64,000 nucleotides of DNA from the NCBI RefSeq assembly GCF_014224155.1, contig NZ_JAASUI010000001.1:434001-498000 (forward strand), read 5' to 3'. The stretch comes from Listeria cossartiae subsp. cossartiae. Its GTDB lineage: Bacteria; Bacillota; Bacilli; Lactobacillales; Listeriaceae. The translations under genes and the position numbers were made by a program. Below, piece after piece: positions 40,862 to 49,845 of the stretch (position 1 is the first letter of the stretch; every line of letters starts with the position of its first letter). The notes under the pieces were generated by a model, which was not told the origin of the DNA, did no database searches, and saw only the letters and a program-made list of their open reading frames with translations.

Positions 40862-41161
40862 ATGGAACAAGTATTTCAAGTAGAACTTCCTGAATGGGAA
40901 CCGAAAGAAACACCCCAAGAAGGACGCGAAAAAGGCTCTATCCGCCAAGTTGATAATATTGGCGTTAATTTAATTGTCCGTCTTGGAAAAAAAGAAATGC
41001 CAGTAGGGGAAATTGCCGAGTTAAGCATTGGCGATGTCCTCGAAGTGGAAAAGAAACCTGGCCACAAAGTCGAAATTTTCCTCGATGAAAAGAAAGTCGG
41101 CATCGGTGAAGCCATTTTGATGGACGAGAACTTCGGGATCGTTATTTCAGAAATCGACTAA
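40862..41161 (+). CDS. FliN-like C-ring (SPOA) protein
   Basis: 99 residues; of two adjacent ATGs I take the second (AAGGAGG 7 bp upstream). The C-terminal ~75 residues form a SPOA/FliN domain: QVDNIGVNLIVRLGKKEMPVGEIAELSIGDVLEV...VEIFLDEKKVGIGEAILMDENFGIVISEI (key residues as in FliN). One of three extra SPOA-bearing genes in the cluster besides fliM. Confidence 0.85.
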   Translation: MEQVFQVELPEWEPKETPQEGREKGSIRQVDNIGVNLIVRLGKKEMPVGEIAELSIGDVLEVEKKPGHKVEIFLDEKKVGIGEAILMDENFGIVISEID

Positions 41162-41179
41162 AGAAAGAAGGCAAGTGAT

Positions 41180-41590
41180 TTGAAGCAAGAGGCGTATAAC
41201 GCAGTGAAAATGAAAGTGGACCAAGAAAAAACGGCCATTTTAAAGGAATTGCAATTATTACTATCCAAACGGGAAAAAGTCGTAGAAAAATTAGCGCACG
41301 AAAAAGAAGTCTATTACTCGAGAACGAAAAAAGAAAGACTCCAAGTGGCAGTATTAGCCGGAAGCATGCAACTAGATGCCTTCTCGCCGAGCCGCATTCA
41401 ACAAATGGAGCGCGAAATTACGCAAATTAGCCAGTACATTAAAAGCAATGAACAAATCTTAGAGCAACTTGAGGAAAAAGGGAAACAGGCCAAAAAAATG
41501 TACGATGACACACGAAAAAAATGGCAACAGCTTGAAAATAAAAGAGAAGAACAAACATTACGCGATTTAAAAATGGTGCTATTAAAGTAA
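41180..41590 (+). CDS. Coiled-coil protein in FliJ position
   Basis: 136 residues from a TTG start. Entirely charged coiled coil (LKELQLLLSKREKVVEKLAHEKEV; RIQQMEREITQISQYIKSNEQI). It lies immediately before the FliK-like gene and flgD/flgE, as fliJ does in many Firmicute clusters, and has FliJ size. No sequence motif confirms it. Would act as an ATPase-gate coupling rod or chaperone escort. Confidence 0.6.
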   Translation: MKQEAYNAVKMKVDQEKTAILKELQLLLSKREKVVEKLAHEKEVYYSRTKKERLQVAVLAGSMQLDAFSPSRIQQMEREITQISQYIKSNEQILEQLEEKGKQAKKMYDDTRKKWQQLENKREEQTLRDLKMVLLK

Positions 41591-41605
41591 AAGGGAGGAA
41601 AACGC

Positions 41606-42652
41606 ATGCTAATCCCAGATAATTTGCTACAACCAGTCGTCGGAAAAAAACAGGTCGAACCAAAAGAATCGTTAGCAGAAGAATTAGTAGAACTACCTTT
41701 TATTTCACTTTTAATGGAAAATAGCCCTGCGCCGCTCTTAAAGGGAGAAGCGGACAACGCGGAACAAGCTACAACACCGTTAAAAGAAATCGCGCCACCA
41801 CTCGTTTCAGCCAAACTACTCGACAGCGCCCCAGAAACGAAACTGCAAGAAGCACCACTCGAACTCAAAGAAGTGAAAGAAACACTTGCGGCAATCGCCA
41901 AACAAGCAATTGATCAACCCAAAATTGAAAACGCCCCGCAAGCTATAGAAACTCCAGTAACAAATACACCGAAAGAACCCACAAAAAATGCTACCAGAGA
42001 GCAACAACCGCCACCAGAACTTATCATACCTACAAAAGACTCACCTAAACTAGCCGAAAATGTTGCGAAAAACCAACCAGCCCTTGCCAAACTCCCTCAA
42101 GAAAAAGAAGCCGTGCAACTTTTCAAAGCGAGCATTAAAGAGCCAGTAACCGCGAAAGAAGAAGTCGCCGTCAAAAAGCCCGCAGAATCAAGCAACATTT
42201 GGCATGACACAACGAAACAGCTCACACCAGCTGCCAAAGTAGAAGTCCCGGTCACGCTGAAACAACTCGATAAAACCATCACCGACCAAATCGAACAGCT
42301 GCAAAAATTTCAAGTGAAACAAAATAAAGCCTTTTTCGCTATTCAACCGGAATCACTCGGAAAAGTGGAAGTTTTACTAAAAAAAATGCCCGATAAAATT
42401 TTTGTACATATCGAATATCAGGAACAAACGGCGAAACAAAAACTCGAACAGATGGCGCAAGATTTACATAATCGCTTCCGAGATCGCGGTGTAGAAGTTG
42501 CCGTGACAATGACCGAAAAACAAGCACCGAAAGAGCATAACCAAGGCTCGGATGGTCGACACCACGGTGAATCTAAAAAAGAAAAAGAACGCGAAAATCC
42601 ACATCAGGAAAGAGCTAAACAAGAAGCATTTGATTTAGAGGAGGAGACGTAA
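41606..42652 (+). CDS. FliK-like hook-length control protein
   Basis: 348 residues. A long low-complexity, Pro/Lys/Glu-rich N-terminal part, then a compact C-terminal domain with the Flg_hook pattern FQVKQNKAFFAIQPESLGKVEVLLKKM (P-E-x-LG-x-V-x-V) and a Gln/charged tail. Position directly before flgD and flgE supports FliK (hook ruler and export switch). Confidence 0.75.
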   Translation: MLIPDNLLQPVVGKKQVEPKESLAEELVELPFISLLMENSPAPLLKGEADNAEQATTPLKEIAPPLVSAKLLDSAPETKLQEAPLELKEVKETLAAIAKQAIDQPKIENAPQAIETPVTNTPKEPTKNATREQQPPPELIIPTKDSPKLAENVAKNQPALAKLPQEKEAVQLFKASIKEPVTAKEEVAVKKPAESSNIWHDTTKQLTPAAKVEVPVTLKQLDKTITDQIEQLQKFQVKQNKAFFAIQPESLGKVEVLLKKMPDKIFVHIEYQEQTAKQKLEQMAQDLHNRFRDRGVEVAVTMTEKQAPKEHNQGSDGRHHGESKKEKERENPHQERAKQEAFDLEEET

Positions 42653-42653
42653 T

Positions 42654-43076
42654 TTGGACGGAATTAGTAGTTTATCAGGAGCAGGCCAGAATGCAAATAA
42701 TGCAGTGACATCCAGCGTATCGAAAACGCTCGGCAAAGATGACTTCATGAAACTATTTTTAACAAGTTTACAATACCAAGATCCATCTAGCCCGCTTGAT
42801 ACGAATGAAATGATGTCGCAAATGGCGCAACTTTCCTTAATGGAGCAAGTAGCCAATATGACAACGGCCGTAGATAAGCTTTCTGAACAAGCGCAAAACT
42901 CTGCCTTGCAATCCGCGGTTAATTTCATCGGTAAGGATATAAAAGGTGTTTCTCTAAACGGCGAAGTAATTAGCGGCAAAGTCGAAAGCGTGCAACAAAC
43001 AACAAACGGCGTCATGCTGAAATTAAAAGATAACGATAGCCTCGTGCCAATGACATATGTAACAGAAATTAATTAA
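42654..43076 (+). CDS. flgD: FlgD, hook scaffolding protein
   Basis: 140 residues from a TTG start behind GAGGAGACG. FlgD N-terminal core LGKDDFMKLFLTSLQYQDPSSPLDTNEMM, then MAQLSLMEQVANM. Short form lacking the Tudor/fibronectin C-terminal domains of enterobacterial FlgD, usual for Firmicutes. Confidence 0.93.
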   Translation: MDGISSLSGAGQNANNAVTSSVSKTLGKDDFMKLFLTSLQYQDPSSPLDTNEMMSQMAQLSLMEQVANMTTAVDKLSEQAQNSALQSAVNFIGKDIKGVSLNGEVISGKVESVQQTTNGVMLKLKDNDSLVPMTYVTEIN

Positions 43077-43095
43077 AAATTTGGGAGTGTGAATT

Positions 43096-44331
43096 ATGAA
43101 TCAAACTATGTATACAGCTATTTCTGGGATGAATGCGTTCCAACAAGCATTATCAGTAACATCAAATAATATTGCCAATGCCAACACGACAGGATACAAA
43201 AAACAAAGCGTCGTTTTCAATGATTTACTTTACCAAAACACAATGGGATCTGTTGCAGGCGGACTTTATGCTGGAACAAACCCAATGAGTTTCGGTTCCG
43301 GTTCGAAAATTGGTGCGATTTTAACCGATTATACAGCTGGCTCGCCGACATCTACTGGCAGAAACAAAGACGCAGCATTACAAGGTCGCGGTTTTTTCAT
43401 TGCTGGTGATAACGCAGGCGGCAATATCGTTTACACACGTGATGGTAGCTTTGCCGTTTCCGACAACAATTACTTAACAACCCAACAAGGAAAATACGTA
43501 ATGGGCTACGCAACAGACAAAAATGGCAACGTTTTAAACGGCAACTTACAACCAATTCAAATCCCGCTAAATAGCGCCATTCCAGGGGAAGCAACAAAAA
43601 ATGGTAGCCTAAGCGGTAACATCCCGCTTGATTGGGGCGAAAAAGATACGATTTCTTCCGAGCTTTCTGTATACGATAACGCTGGCGGAAAACATAAACT
43701 TCAAGTCAACATCAAAGCTGCTACACCAGATGCGAGCGGTAATGTTTCCTACGAATATGAAATTCAAATGGACGGAAAAGCACTTACTCCTCCAGTAATT
43801 GGAACGCTAAATTACAATGCGCAAGGCGAGCTAACAAACCCTGACGCACTAAAAAATATCCAAATTAATTCCACAGTAAACGGCAAACAAGTCAATATGG
43901 ACTTAAACTTAAGTGGCTTAACCAACTACGGAACGAACCAAGTATTCTCACCAACTTCTGACGGAAAAGGCGCTGCAACAGTAAAAGACTACGCAGTAAC
44001 GGATGCTGGCTACATCGCAGTGAGTTATTCAGACGGTACCGTTATTCCAGTTGCCCAACTCGCGGTTGCAACTTTCTCCAACGAAGACGGCTTAGTTAAA
44101 ATGGGGAACGGCGAATATCTTCCAGGATTATCTTCCGGAGATGCAGTTTACGGCGTTGCTGGCCAAAATGGCGCTGGCGGAATTAGTGGTTCTTCCCTAG
44201 AAGGATCAAACGTAGACTTGTCCCGTGAATTCGTTAACTTAATGACATATCAAAGTGGTTTCCAAGGCAATACAAAAGTTATTCGTGTGGCGGATGACGT
44301 GATGAAACAAATTGTGAACTTGATTCAGTAG
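43096..44331 (+). CDS. flgE: FlgE, hook protein
   Basis: 411 residues. N-terminal rod motif (YTAISGMNAFQQALSVTSNNIANANTTGYKK in pattern), FlgE D1/D2 core and C-terminal SNVDLSREFVNLMTYQSGFQGNTKVI. Start behind TTGGGAGTGTG. Confidence 0.95.
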   Translation: MNQTMYTAISGMNAFQQALSVTSNNIANANTTGYKKQSVVFNDLLYQNTMGSVAGGLYAGTNPMSFGSGSKIGAILTDYTAGSPTSTGRNKDAALQGRGFFIAGDNAGGNIVYTRDGSFAVSDNNYLTTQQGKYVMGYATDKNGNVLNGNLQPIQIPLNSAIPGEATKNGSLSGNIPLDWGEKDTISSELSVYDNAGGKHKLQVNIKAATPDASGNVSYEYEIQMDGKALTPPVIGTLNYNAQGELTNPDALKNIQINSTVNGKQVNMDLNLSGLTNYGTNQVFSPTSDGKGAATVKDYAVTDAGYIAVSYSDGTVIPVAQLAVATFSNEDGLVKMGNGEYLPGLSSGDAVYGVAGQNGAGGISGSSLEGSNVDLSREFVNLMTYQSGFQGNTKVIRVADDVMKQIVNLIQ

Positions 44332-44344
44332 GGAGTTTAGCTAA

Positions 44345-44581
44345 ATGAAAATTAATCATACTATTCCACTCAGAATCGACTTCGAACTAGGACGCACGAA
44401 ACAGCCAGTTGGTAGTTTGCTAGATGTAAAAAAAGGGACCGTTTTCCGATTAGAAGATTCCACAGCTAATGTGGTCAAAATTACTATTTCCGGCAAATGC
44501 ATCGGTTACGGCGAGATTTTGACAAAAGACGGTAAGATGTTTGTCAAAATAACGAAATTAGGAGAGGGAAGTTCTTCATGA
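44345..44581 (+). CDS. Small SPOA (FliN-like) protein
   Basis: 78 residues, a bare SPOA fold: IPLRIDFELGRTKQPVGSLLDVKKGTVFRLED...ITISGKCIGYGEILTKDGKMFVKITKL (key residues). No other domain. Placed just before fliM; likely a C-ring or C-ring-assembly component. Confidence 0.8.
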   Translation: MKINHTIPLRIDFELGRTKQPVGSLLDVKKGTVFRLEDSTANVVKITISGKCIGYGEILTKDGKMFVKITKLGEGSSS

Positions 44582-44601
44582 GAGCTAGGGAGTGACAAAA
44601 A

Positions 44602-45594
44602 ATGAGCGATAAATTAAGTCAAGAACAAATTGACGCCCTGCTTTCGCAAATGAGTGAAGGTAAGGTAGTCGATGAAAGTACGGAAATTGGCGACTTTGGG
44701 CGCTTTCATCCCTATGACTTTCATAAACCTGAGAAATTTGGTGCAGAACACCTCGAAAGTTTAAAAACGATTGCATCTGCTTTTACGAAAAAAAGTATGG
44801 AGTTTGTTTCCCAGCGTATCCGGATTCCGATTCATACCGAAGCAACTCTTGCAGATCAAGTGTCTTTTGCGAGTGGCTACATTGAAACAATGCCGAACGA
44901 TAGTTATATTTTCTGCATTATCGACCTTGGTAATCCGGAGCTCGGTCAAATTATTATCGAACTCGATTTAGCTTATATCATTTATATTCATGAATGTTTA
45001 TCTGGCGGGAATCCAAAACGAAAATTAAGCGAGCGCAGACTGTTATCCGTTTTTGAAGAGTTGACGTTGAAATCTATTTTAGAGAAATTTTGTGAGGCAC
45101 TTAAAGATAGCTTTAAATCGGTGCATCCAATCTCACCAGAAATCGTTAATATCGAAACCAACCCAGCACTTCTGCGCGTGACATCACCAAACGACATGAT
45201 GGCGCTTGTCAGTGTCGATATTAAGTCTGAGTTCTGGATTAGTACAATGCGCATTGGCGTGCCATTTTTCTCGGTGGAAGAGATTATGAACAAACTGGAA
45301 AATGTCGTCGAATATACATTTGATAAACGGCGGAATTTTGATGCGGAAGTCGAGCAAGAATTGCATCAAGTCGAAAAAGAAGCGCGCATTCGTGTGGGTG
45401 AAATTAAAACAACGTGGAAAGAGCTCAACAAGCTTGAAGTAGGCGACGTCCTTCTAACAGAAACACACATACGCGATACACTCAAAGGCTATGTCACCGA
45501 AAAATGGAAATTTGAATGTTATATGGGAAAAAGTGGTAACCAAAAAGCCGTTAAATTTATGCGTCATACAGGGCGGACAGAGCAGGAGAGGTAG
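44602..45594 (+). CDS. fliM: FliM, motor switch protein
   Basis: 330 residues. N-terminal CheY-P-binding peptide LSQEQIDALLSQM, central CheC-like domain (FIIDLGNPELGQ region; SGGNPKRKLSERRLLSVFEE), and C-terminal SPOA domain. Start behind TAGGGAGTGAC. Confidence 0.95.
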   Translation: MSDKLSQEQIDALLSQMSEGKVVDESTEIGDFGRFHPYDFHKPEKFGAEHLESLKTIASAFTKKSMEFVSQRIRIPIHTEATLADQVSFASGYIETMPNDSYIFCIIDLGNPELGQIIIELDLAYIIYIHECLSGGNPKRKLSERRLLSVFEELTLKSILEKFCEALKDSFKSVHPISPEIVNIETNPALLRVTSPNDMMALVSVDIKSEFWISTMRIGVPFFSVEEIMNKLENVVEYTFDKRRNFDAEVEQELHQVEKEARIRVGEIKTTWKELNKLEVGDVLLTETHIRDTLKGYVTEKWKFECYMGKSGNQKAVKFMRHTGRTEQER

Positions 45595-45596
45595 AA

Positions 45597-47141
45597 GTGG
45601 AGCAATTACTAGAGAAAAATATCACGCAAATGGAACTAGATGTGATAGGAGAAATCGCCAATATTTCGTTTGGCTCAGCTTCTACGGTCTTATCTGATTT
45701 ACTACACCAACAAGTCACCATTTCAACACCAAAAGTGGAGATTGTTGATTTATATAATACGAAAGACATTGATATTCCACATGTCGTGTTAGAAGTGAAT
45801 TTCCATAAAGGAATCGAAATGCGGAATTTATTTGTTCTGCAATCAGAAGTGGCTGCGGCTATCGCGGACTTAATGATGATGGGCGATGGCAACATTGATC
45901 CGAACGAAGAACTTTCGGAACTTCATCTCAGCGCCGTGCAAGAAGCGATGAATCAAATGATGGGACATTCCGCCACCGCAATGAGCAATATGTTTGGCGA
46001 AATGATTGATATTACGACACCAGACATTAAAGTCATCGCGCTAAAAGAGCAATTAGAAGATACGAACGACCAAACGATGATAAAAGTAGGCTTTGATTTA
46101 ATTATCGGCGACTTAATTACATCGAATTTAATGCAACTCATTCCCGTTGATAAAGGACGTGAACTTGCGAAAAGATTGCTTGGTGATACCGTTCCAGAGC
46201 CAGAGCCTGTCAAAGAAGAAATCAGTTTAACTGCCGAAGAATTAGATGTCTTTTTAGAAGTTTGCAATATCGGCATCGGTTCGGCTTCAACGGTTTTATC
46301 CAAGTTACTTAACCGAAAAGTTTCACTATCAGTCCCGACCGCACGCGTAATTGACAGTAAAGAGTTCGAGTTTAATGAACGTCCTTGCCTAGTAACGAGT
46401 GTGGAATTTGTCGAAGGGCTGCGCTCAAGCAATACCTTTATCATTAGCAAAAATGCGGCTTTAATCATGGCTGACTTGATGATGATGGGGGACGGCGTGG
46501 TTCAAGAATCCGCAGAGCTGACTGAACTGGAAGTAAGTGCCGTACAGGAGTTAATGAACCAAATGATGGGCTTCTCGGCAACAGCAATGTCAGAAATGCT
46601 CGGAACAAAAATTGATATTAGCCCGCCAACGATGGAATTCTGCAATTTTGGCGATACGATGATTCAAAAAAACATCGAGGAAGGGAAAACCGTCGAAGTT
46701 ATTTTCCCACTTGAAGTAGAAGGTTTACTAAAAACACCAATGTACCAAATTTTTAATCCAGCAGCGGCTAAAGAAATGGCGCAATTAATGCTCGCGATTC
46801 AAGCTAAAGAAGTTGCAGAGAAAGAAACACCGCCAGCAGAAATAATCGAGCCTGAAAAACCAGCCGAACCAGTGCAACCAATCGTTGTGGAAGAGAAAGA
46901 AACACTTTCTGAAATGGAACAAATTTTGGAAGATATTCCGGTAACTTTGGAAGTGGTATTCGGCACAGCAAAAGTAAAACTGGAAAAATTTATTTCATGG
47001 TGTGAAAAAGACGTGATTATCTTGAAAGAAAGCATGAATGAACCTCTTGTCTTAGCGCTGAATGGCGTGACGATTGGCAAAGGAATTTTAGTGCGCGTAG
47101 ATGATCATTTTGGCATACAAATGACTGAGTTAGTAAGGTGA
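45597..47141 (+). CDS. fliY: FliY, CheY-P phosphatase/switch protein
   Basis: 514 residues from a GTG start 2 bp after fliM. Two CheC-type phosphatase domains in tandem, each with paired E..N helices (VIGEIANISFGSASTVL with VQEAMNQMMGHSAT; LEVCNIGIGSASTVL with VQELMNQMMGFSAT), a Pro/Glu linker, and a C-terminal FliN SPOA domain (VTLEVVFGTAKVKLEKFISW). There is no N-terminal CheY-binding peptide, and the catalytic domain is duplicated, unlike Bacillus FliY. Confidence 0.93.
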   Translation: MEQLLEKNITQMELDVIGEIANISFGSASTVLSDLLHQQVTISTPKVEIVDLYNTKDIDIPHVVLEVNFHKGIEMRNLFVLQSEVAAAIADLMMMGDGNIDPNEELSELHLSAVQEAMNQMMGHSATAMSNMFGEMIDITTPDIKVIALKEQLEDTNDQTMIKVGFDLIIGDLITSNLMQLIPVDKGRELAKRLLGDTVPEPEPVKEEISLTAEELDVFLEVCNIGIGSASTVLSKLLNRKVSLSVPTARVIDSKEFEFNERPCLVTSVEFVEGLRSSNTFIISKNAALIMADLMMMGDGVVQESAELTELEVSAVQELMNQMMGFSATAMSEMLGTKIDISPPTMEFCNFGDTMIQKNIEEGKTVEVIFPLEVEGLLKTPMYQIFNPAAAKEMAQLMLAIQAKEVAEKETPPAEIIEPEKPAEPVQPIVVEEKETLSEMEQILEDIPVTLEVVFGTAKVKLEKFISWCEKDVIILKESMNEPLVLALNGVTIGKGILVRVDDHFGIQMTELVR

Positions 47142-47146
47142 AAAAT

Positions 47147-48550
47147 GTGCGGAAACTTGGACTGATGACAATTTTATTTTGGATGTTTTTTTCGATTCAA
47201 GCTTTTGCAGCAGACCAGGAACTTCCAACGATTTCGCTTGAAAAGGAACAGCGTGTTTTTTCGTCGGGTGAAGTGATTTCGTTTCATATTGAAAATGCGG
47301 CAAATCTAAAAATTGTTTTGGTGAATGAACATGGACAGAAAAGGTTGCTGGATGGCGAGGCGTATACGGTAACGGACTGGGATTTGGACGGGAATTACCG
47401 AGCTGAAATTTTTAAGGCGGGGAGCGTGGAACCGGTTGTGACTGTGGCTGATTTATTTGAAGTGAAACAGCGCGGAGAAGTTGCAAAAGATGAAACGGCG
47501 CCTAGTTTGAAAAAATTGGAAATAGCGCACGATGATGATGTTTTATTAACGGGTGTGCTTTCTGTGTCAGCTGATTTGGTTGACGCGGAATCTGGTGTGA
47601 AACAAGCGATATTGTTGATCCACAGCGAATCTCATGAGTCAGAAATCGAACTTGTTCAAAATGGCTGGACAGGAAGATTTGACGGTGAAGTAACGTTAGA
47701 AAAATTTCGGCCAGGAGAGCAACTCAGTTTTCAATTGAAATTAGTTGATTTTGCGGAGAATGAAACTACGCTTGATTTAGAAAATAGCGTGTTCATATAC
47801 CAACCGAAAGCGTCTGTTTTGCGTTATGACGGCAGCGAAATAACGAATATGCAGAAAAAAATCGTCCAAGCTGGCCAGCAAATCGAACTAACTCTCGACA
47901 AATATACAACGGAATTTCCTAAGCTCGAAACAGCAAACGGCGAGACAATCCCGCTAAAATGGCAAAAAACAGCGACCGAATGGACAGGAAGCCTCACTTT
48001 GCCAGCAGAGCTATCAGGTGAAATCGTCCGAATTCAAGGAATGAGTCAAGCGATGCTCATCCGTTCCACGAGTGAACCTTTTGGCGAAATTCAGCTCGTA
48101 AAGAACACCATTTTAACAGGTATCATTCATCCCGATTTTGCCTTAATTTCTTCCTTATATATCGAAGTGAATGGTCAAAAAATCCCTGTTAAGCGCACAG
48201 GAAACAGCTTCACAAGCGCAGAAATCACGACAACTGGAAAAGTCACACTGCACTGGACGGACTGGGATGGTCAAATTTATTCTGAACAAATCAGCCAAGA
48301 AATCACACCCGTAATACCGGCACCCGACAAAGAAATAATCGCACCACCATCCGCAATACCAAACGAAAAAGAACCAATACTAACGACACCAGAAGCCAAA
48401 CCATCTGTTGAGACAAGCGAAAATACTTCTAAAAAGCAGGCAAAGAAAGAAACCTCAACTAAAAACAAATCAAGCAGTATCCCGTTTTGGATTCCAGCGC
48501 TCATGATTATTGGCGTTATTATTTTTTCGGGTAATAGAGCAATGAAATAA
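47147..48550 (+). CDS. Secreted, membrane-anchored protein of the flagellar operon
   Basis: 467 residues from the GTG at 47147 (AAGGTGA 5 bp upstream; an earlier GTG at 47138 is possible). Signal peptide LMTILFWMFFSIQAFA, cut near AFA-AD. Long extracytoplasmic part with Ig-like/bacterial big-type beta repeats, a Pro/Glu/Lys linker (PEAKPSVETSENTSKKQAKK), and a C-terminal TM helix WIPALMIIGVIIFSG. Family not recognised. In the flagellar operon after fliY; could be an adhesin-like or peptidoglycan-interacting motor accessory. Confidence 0.65.
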   Translation: MRKLGLMTILFWMFFSIQAFAADQELPTISLEKEQRVFSSGEVISFHIENAANLKIVLVNEHGQKRLLDGEAYTVTDWDLDGNYRAEIFKAGSVEPVVTVADLFEVKQRGEVAKDETAPSLKKLEIAHDDDVLLTGVLSVSADLVDAESGVKQAILLIHSESHESEIELVQNGWTGRFDGEVTLEKFRPGEQLSFQLKLVDFAENETTLDLENSVFIYQPKASVLRYDGSEITNMQKKIVQAGQQIELTLDKYTTEFPKLETANGETIPLKWQKTATEWTGSLTLPAELSGEIVRIQGMSQAMLIRSTSEPFGEIQLVKNTILTGIIHPDFALISSLYIEVNGQKIPVKRTGNSFTSAEITTTGKVTLHWTDWDGQIYSEQISQEITPVIPAPDKEIIAPPSAIPNEKEPILTTPEAKPSVETSENTSKKQAKKETSTKNKSSSIPFWIPALMIIGVIIFSGNRAMK

Positions 48551-48572
48551 AAGCAGAAGTGAGGTGGACGGA

Positions 48573-49739
48573 ATGAAAATAGATGGCATTCAAGAATCCG
48601 CAGAAAATCGTAATCAACTAGAACGGGAACTCATTAAACAAAATCCAACTATAAAAGAAGGCACAGTCAAAGCGCAAATGAACACAGAAGTCGCGGTACC
48701 AAAAACGCCGCCAGTATCCTTTTCTTTTAAAGAATTAAGCAGCTTACAACTAAACGGAACAAGTACAGCGAGCCTAGAATTATATATGAAACTAATGATG
48801 AACAATGCTAAAAAAGCGAATGATTTAATCTTTTACGTGATGCGGGCGGGAATAAAAAATCCAACTGATTCTACTAAATGGCAAACAGTCAGAAGCGAGA
48901 TTAGTAGCCAATTAAGTACGATTCTAATGAAACAACATAATTTTGAAGCGTACTTTTCTGAAAATCCAGCGAATCAAAAATTATTTTTAGCCAATCAAAA
49001 AATTATGAACGAAATCTCCTTTTTACTGAAAATGTTGCCAACTTTAACTTTTGAAACAACCGGGAAATACGATTTCTTACGGATGATGCAAATTGCTTCG
49101 GGCAACATGGAAACAGGTATCCAAATGATGCGTGAATTCCAAGGGCATATCGAACATGCGACAAGACTAGACCCAATTGTTGACGCCAGACAAGAAACGA
49201 ACTGGATGATCAAGGTATTACGCGAATTTGGTAATATGTTCCAATCGCGCCACTTATTACCATATGAATTACAAGCAGAAAACATCAACATCTGGAAATT
49301 AGGTAGCGAATACTTAAAATTAATGAACCAACTTCTACCTCAAATTGGCGCGTTTCCAAACGGGAATATCAAAATTTTTCACCAACAAGCGACCAAGCCA
49401 TTAACCGAACTTTTCCAAGAACTGCAACGATTAGCAGACGGCCAAATGACGCAAGGTGGAATCGCTGTTATTTTAGACCGGATGCAAGGCCAACTCACAC
49501 GACTCGCACAACTGTTTCAAAAAATGGAAATCGAAGCTGGTTTTACAGATGCAGAACGAATTTTAGGTAGTGTAGATGCCGAATTTGCGAGCGATATGAC
49601 AAAAATGATGCTACTCGCACAACAAGAAATGTCATTTTTTGATTTATTAGTCAAAGATTTCCGCAGTGTCTCCAAACAACCAATATTTTTCATGATAGTT
49701 GCTATATTTATTATTTTATTATTAGTTATTTTATTTTAA
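48573..49739 (+). CDS. Tail-anchored helical protein of the flagellar operon
   Basis: 388 residues from the ATG at 48573 behind GAGGTGGAC; the GTG at 48564 is less likely. Predicted cytosolic all-helical body (QLERELIKQNPTIKEG; LELYMKLMMNNAKKANDLIF; many QLxxLxxL heptads) ending in one hydrophobic tail PIFFMIVAIFIILLLVILF, so tail-anchored. No family recognised. It ends the long cheY-to-here stretch; a terminator is not obvious and the next unit has its own promoter. Confidence 0.65.
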   Translation: MKIDGIQESAENRNQLERELIKQNPTIKEGTVKAQMNTEVAVPKTPPVSFSFKELSSLQLNGTSTASLELYMKLMMNNAKKANDLIFYVMRAGIKNPTDSTKWQTVRSEISSQLSTILMKQHNFEAYFSENPANQKLFLANQKIMNEISFLLKMLPTLTFETTGKYDFLRMMQIASGNMETGIQMMREFQGHIEHATRLDPIVDARQETNWMIKVLREFGNMFQSRHLLPYELQAENINIWKLGSEYLKLMNQLLPQIGAFPNGNIKIFHQQATKPLTELFQELQRLADGQMTQGGIAVILDRMQGQLTRLAQLFQKMEIEAGFTDAERILGSVDAEFASDMTKMMLLAQQEMSFFDLLVKDFRSVSKQPIFFMIVAIFIILLLVILF

Positions 49740-49748
49740 AAAAGATAT

Positions 49749-49792
49749 TTTTTGAAAAAATATATACTTTTTCAGGTTGTTTCAGTATAATT
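49749..49792 (+). promoter_or_regulatory. Internal MogR-box promoter
   Basis: Perfect MogR box TTTT-TTGAA-AAAA at 49749-49761, then a TATAAT at 49787-49792, in a 106-bp gap. It would give the downstream genes (DUF327, flgN-like, flgK onward) their own MogR-controlled start. Confidence 0.65.
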
Positions 49793-49845
49793 AAATAGAA
49801 AAATAAGGTTTAGAAAGCGAAAATGAGTTTTTCGGGGGAAAAAGG

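Noticed and set aside
45953..46468. 171-codon antisense ORF in fliY
   Set aside because: Shadow frame created by the codon pattern of fliY.
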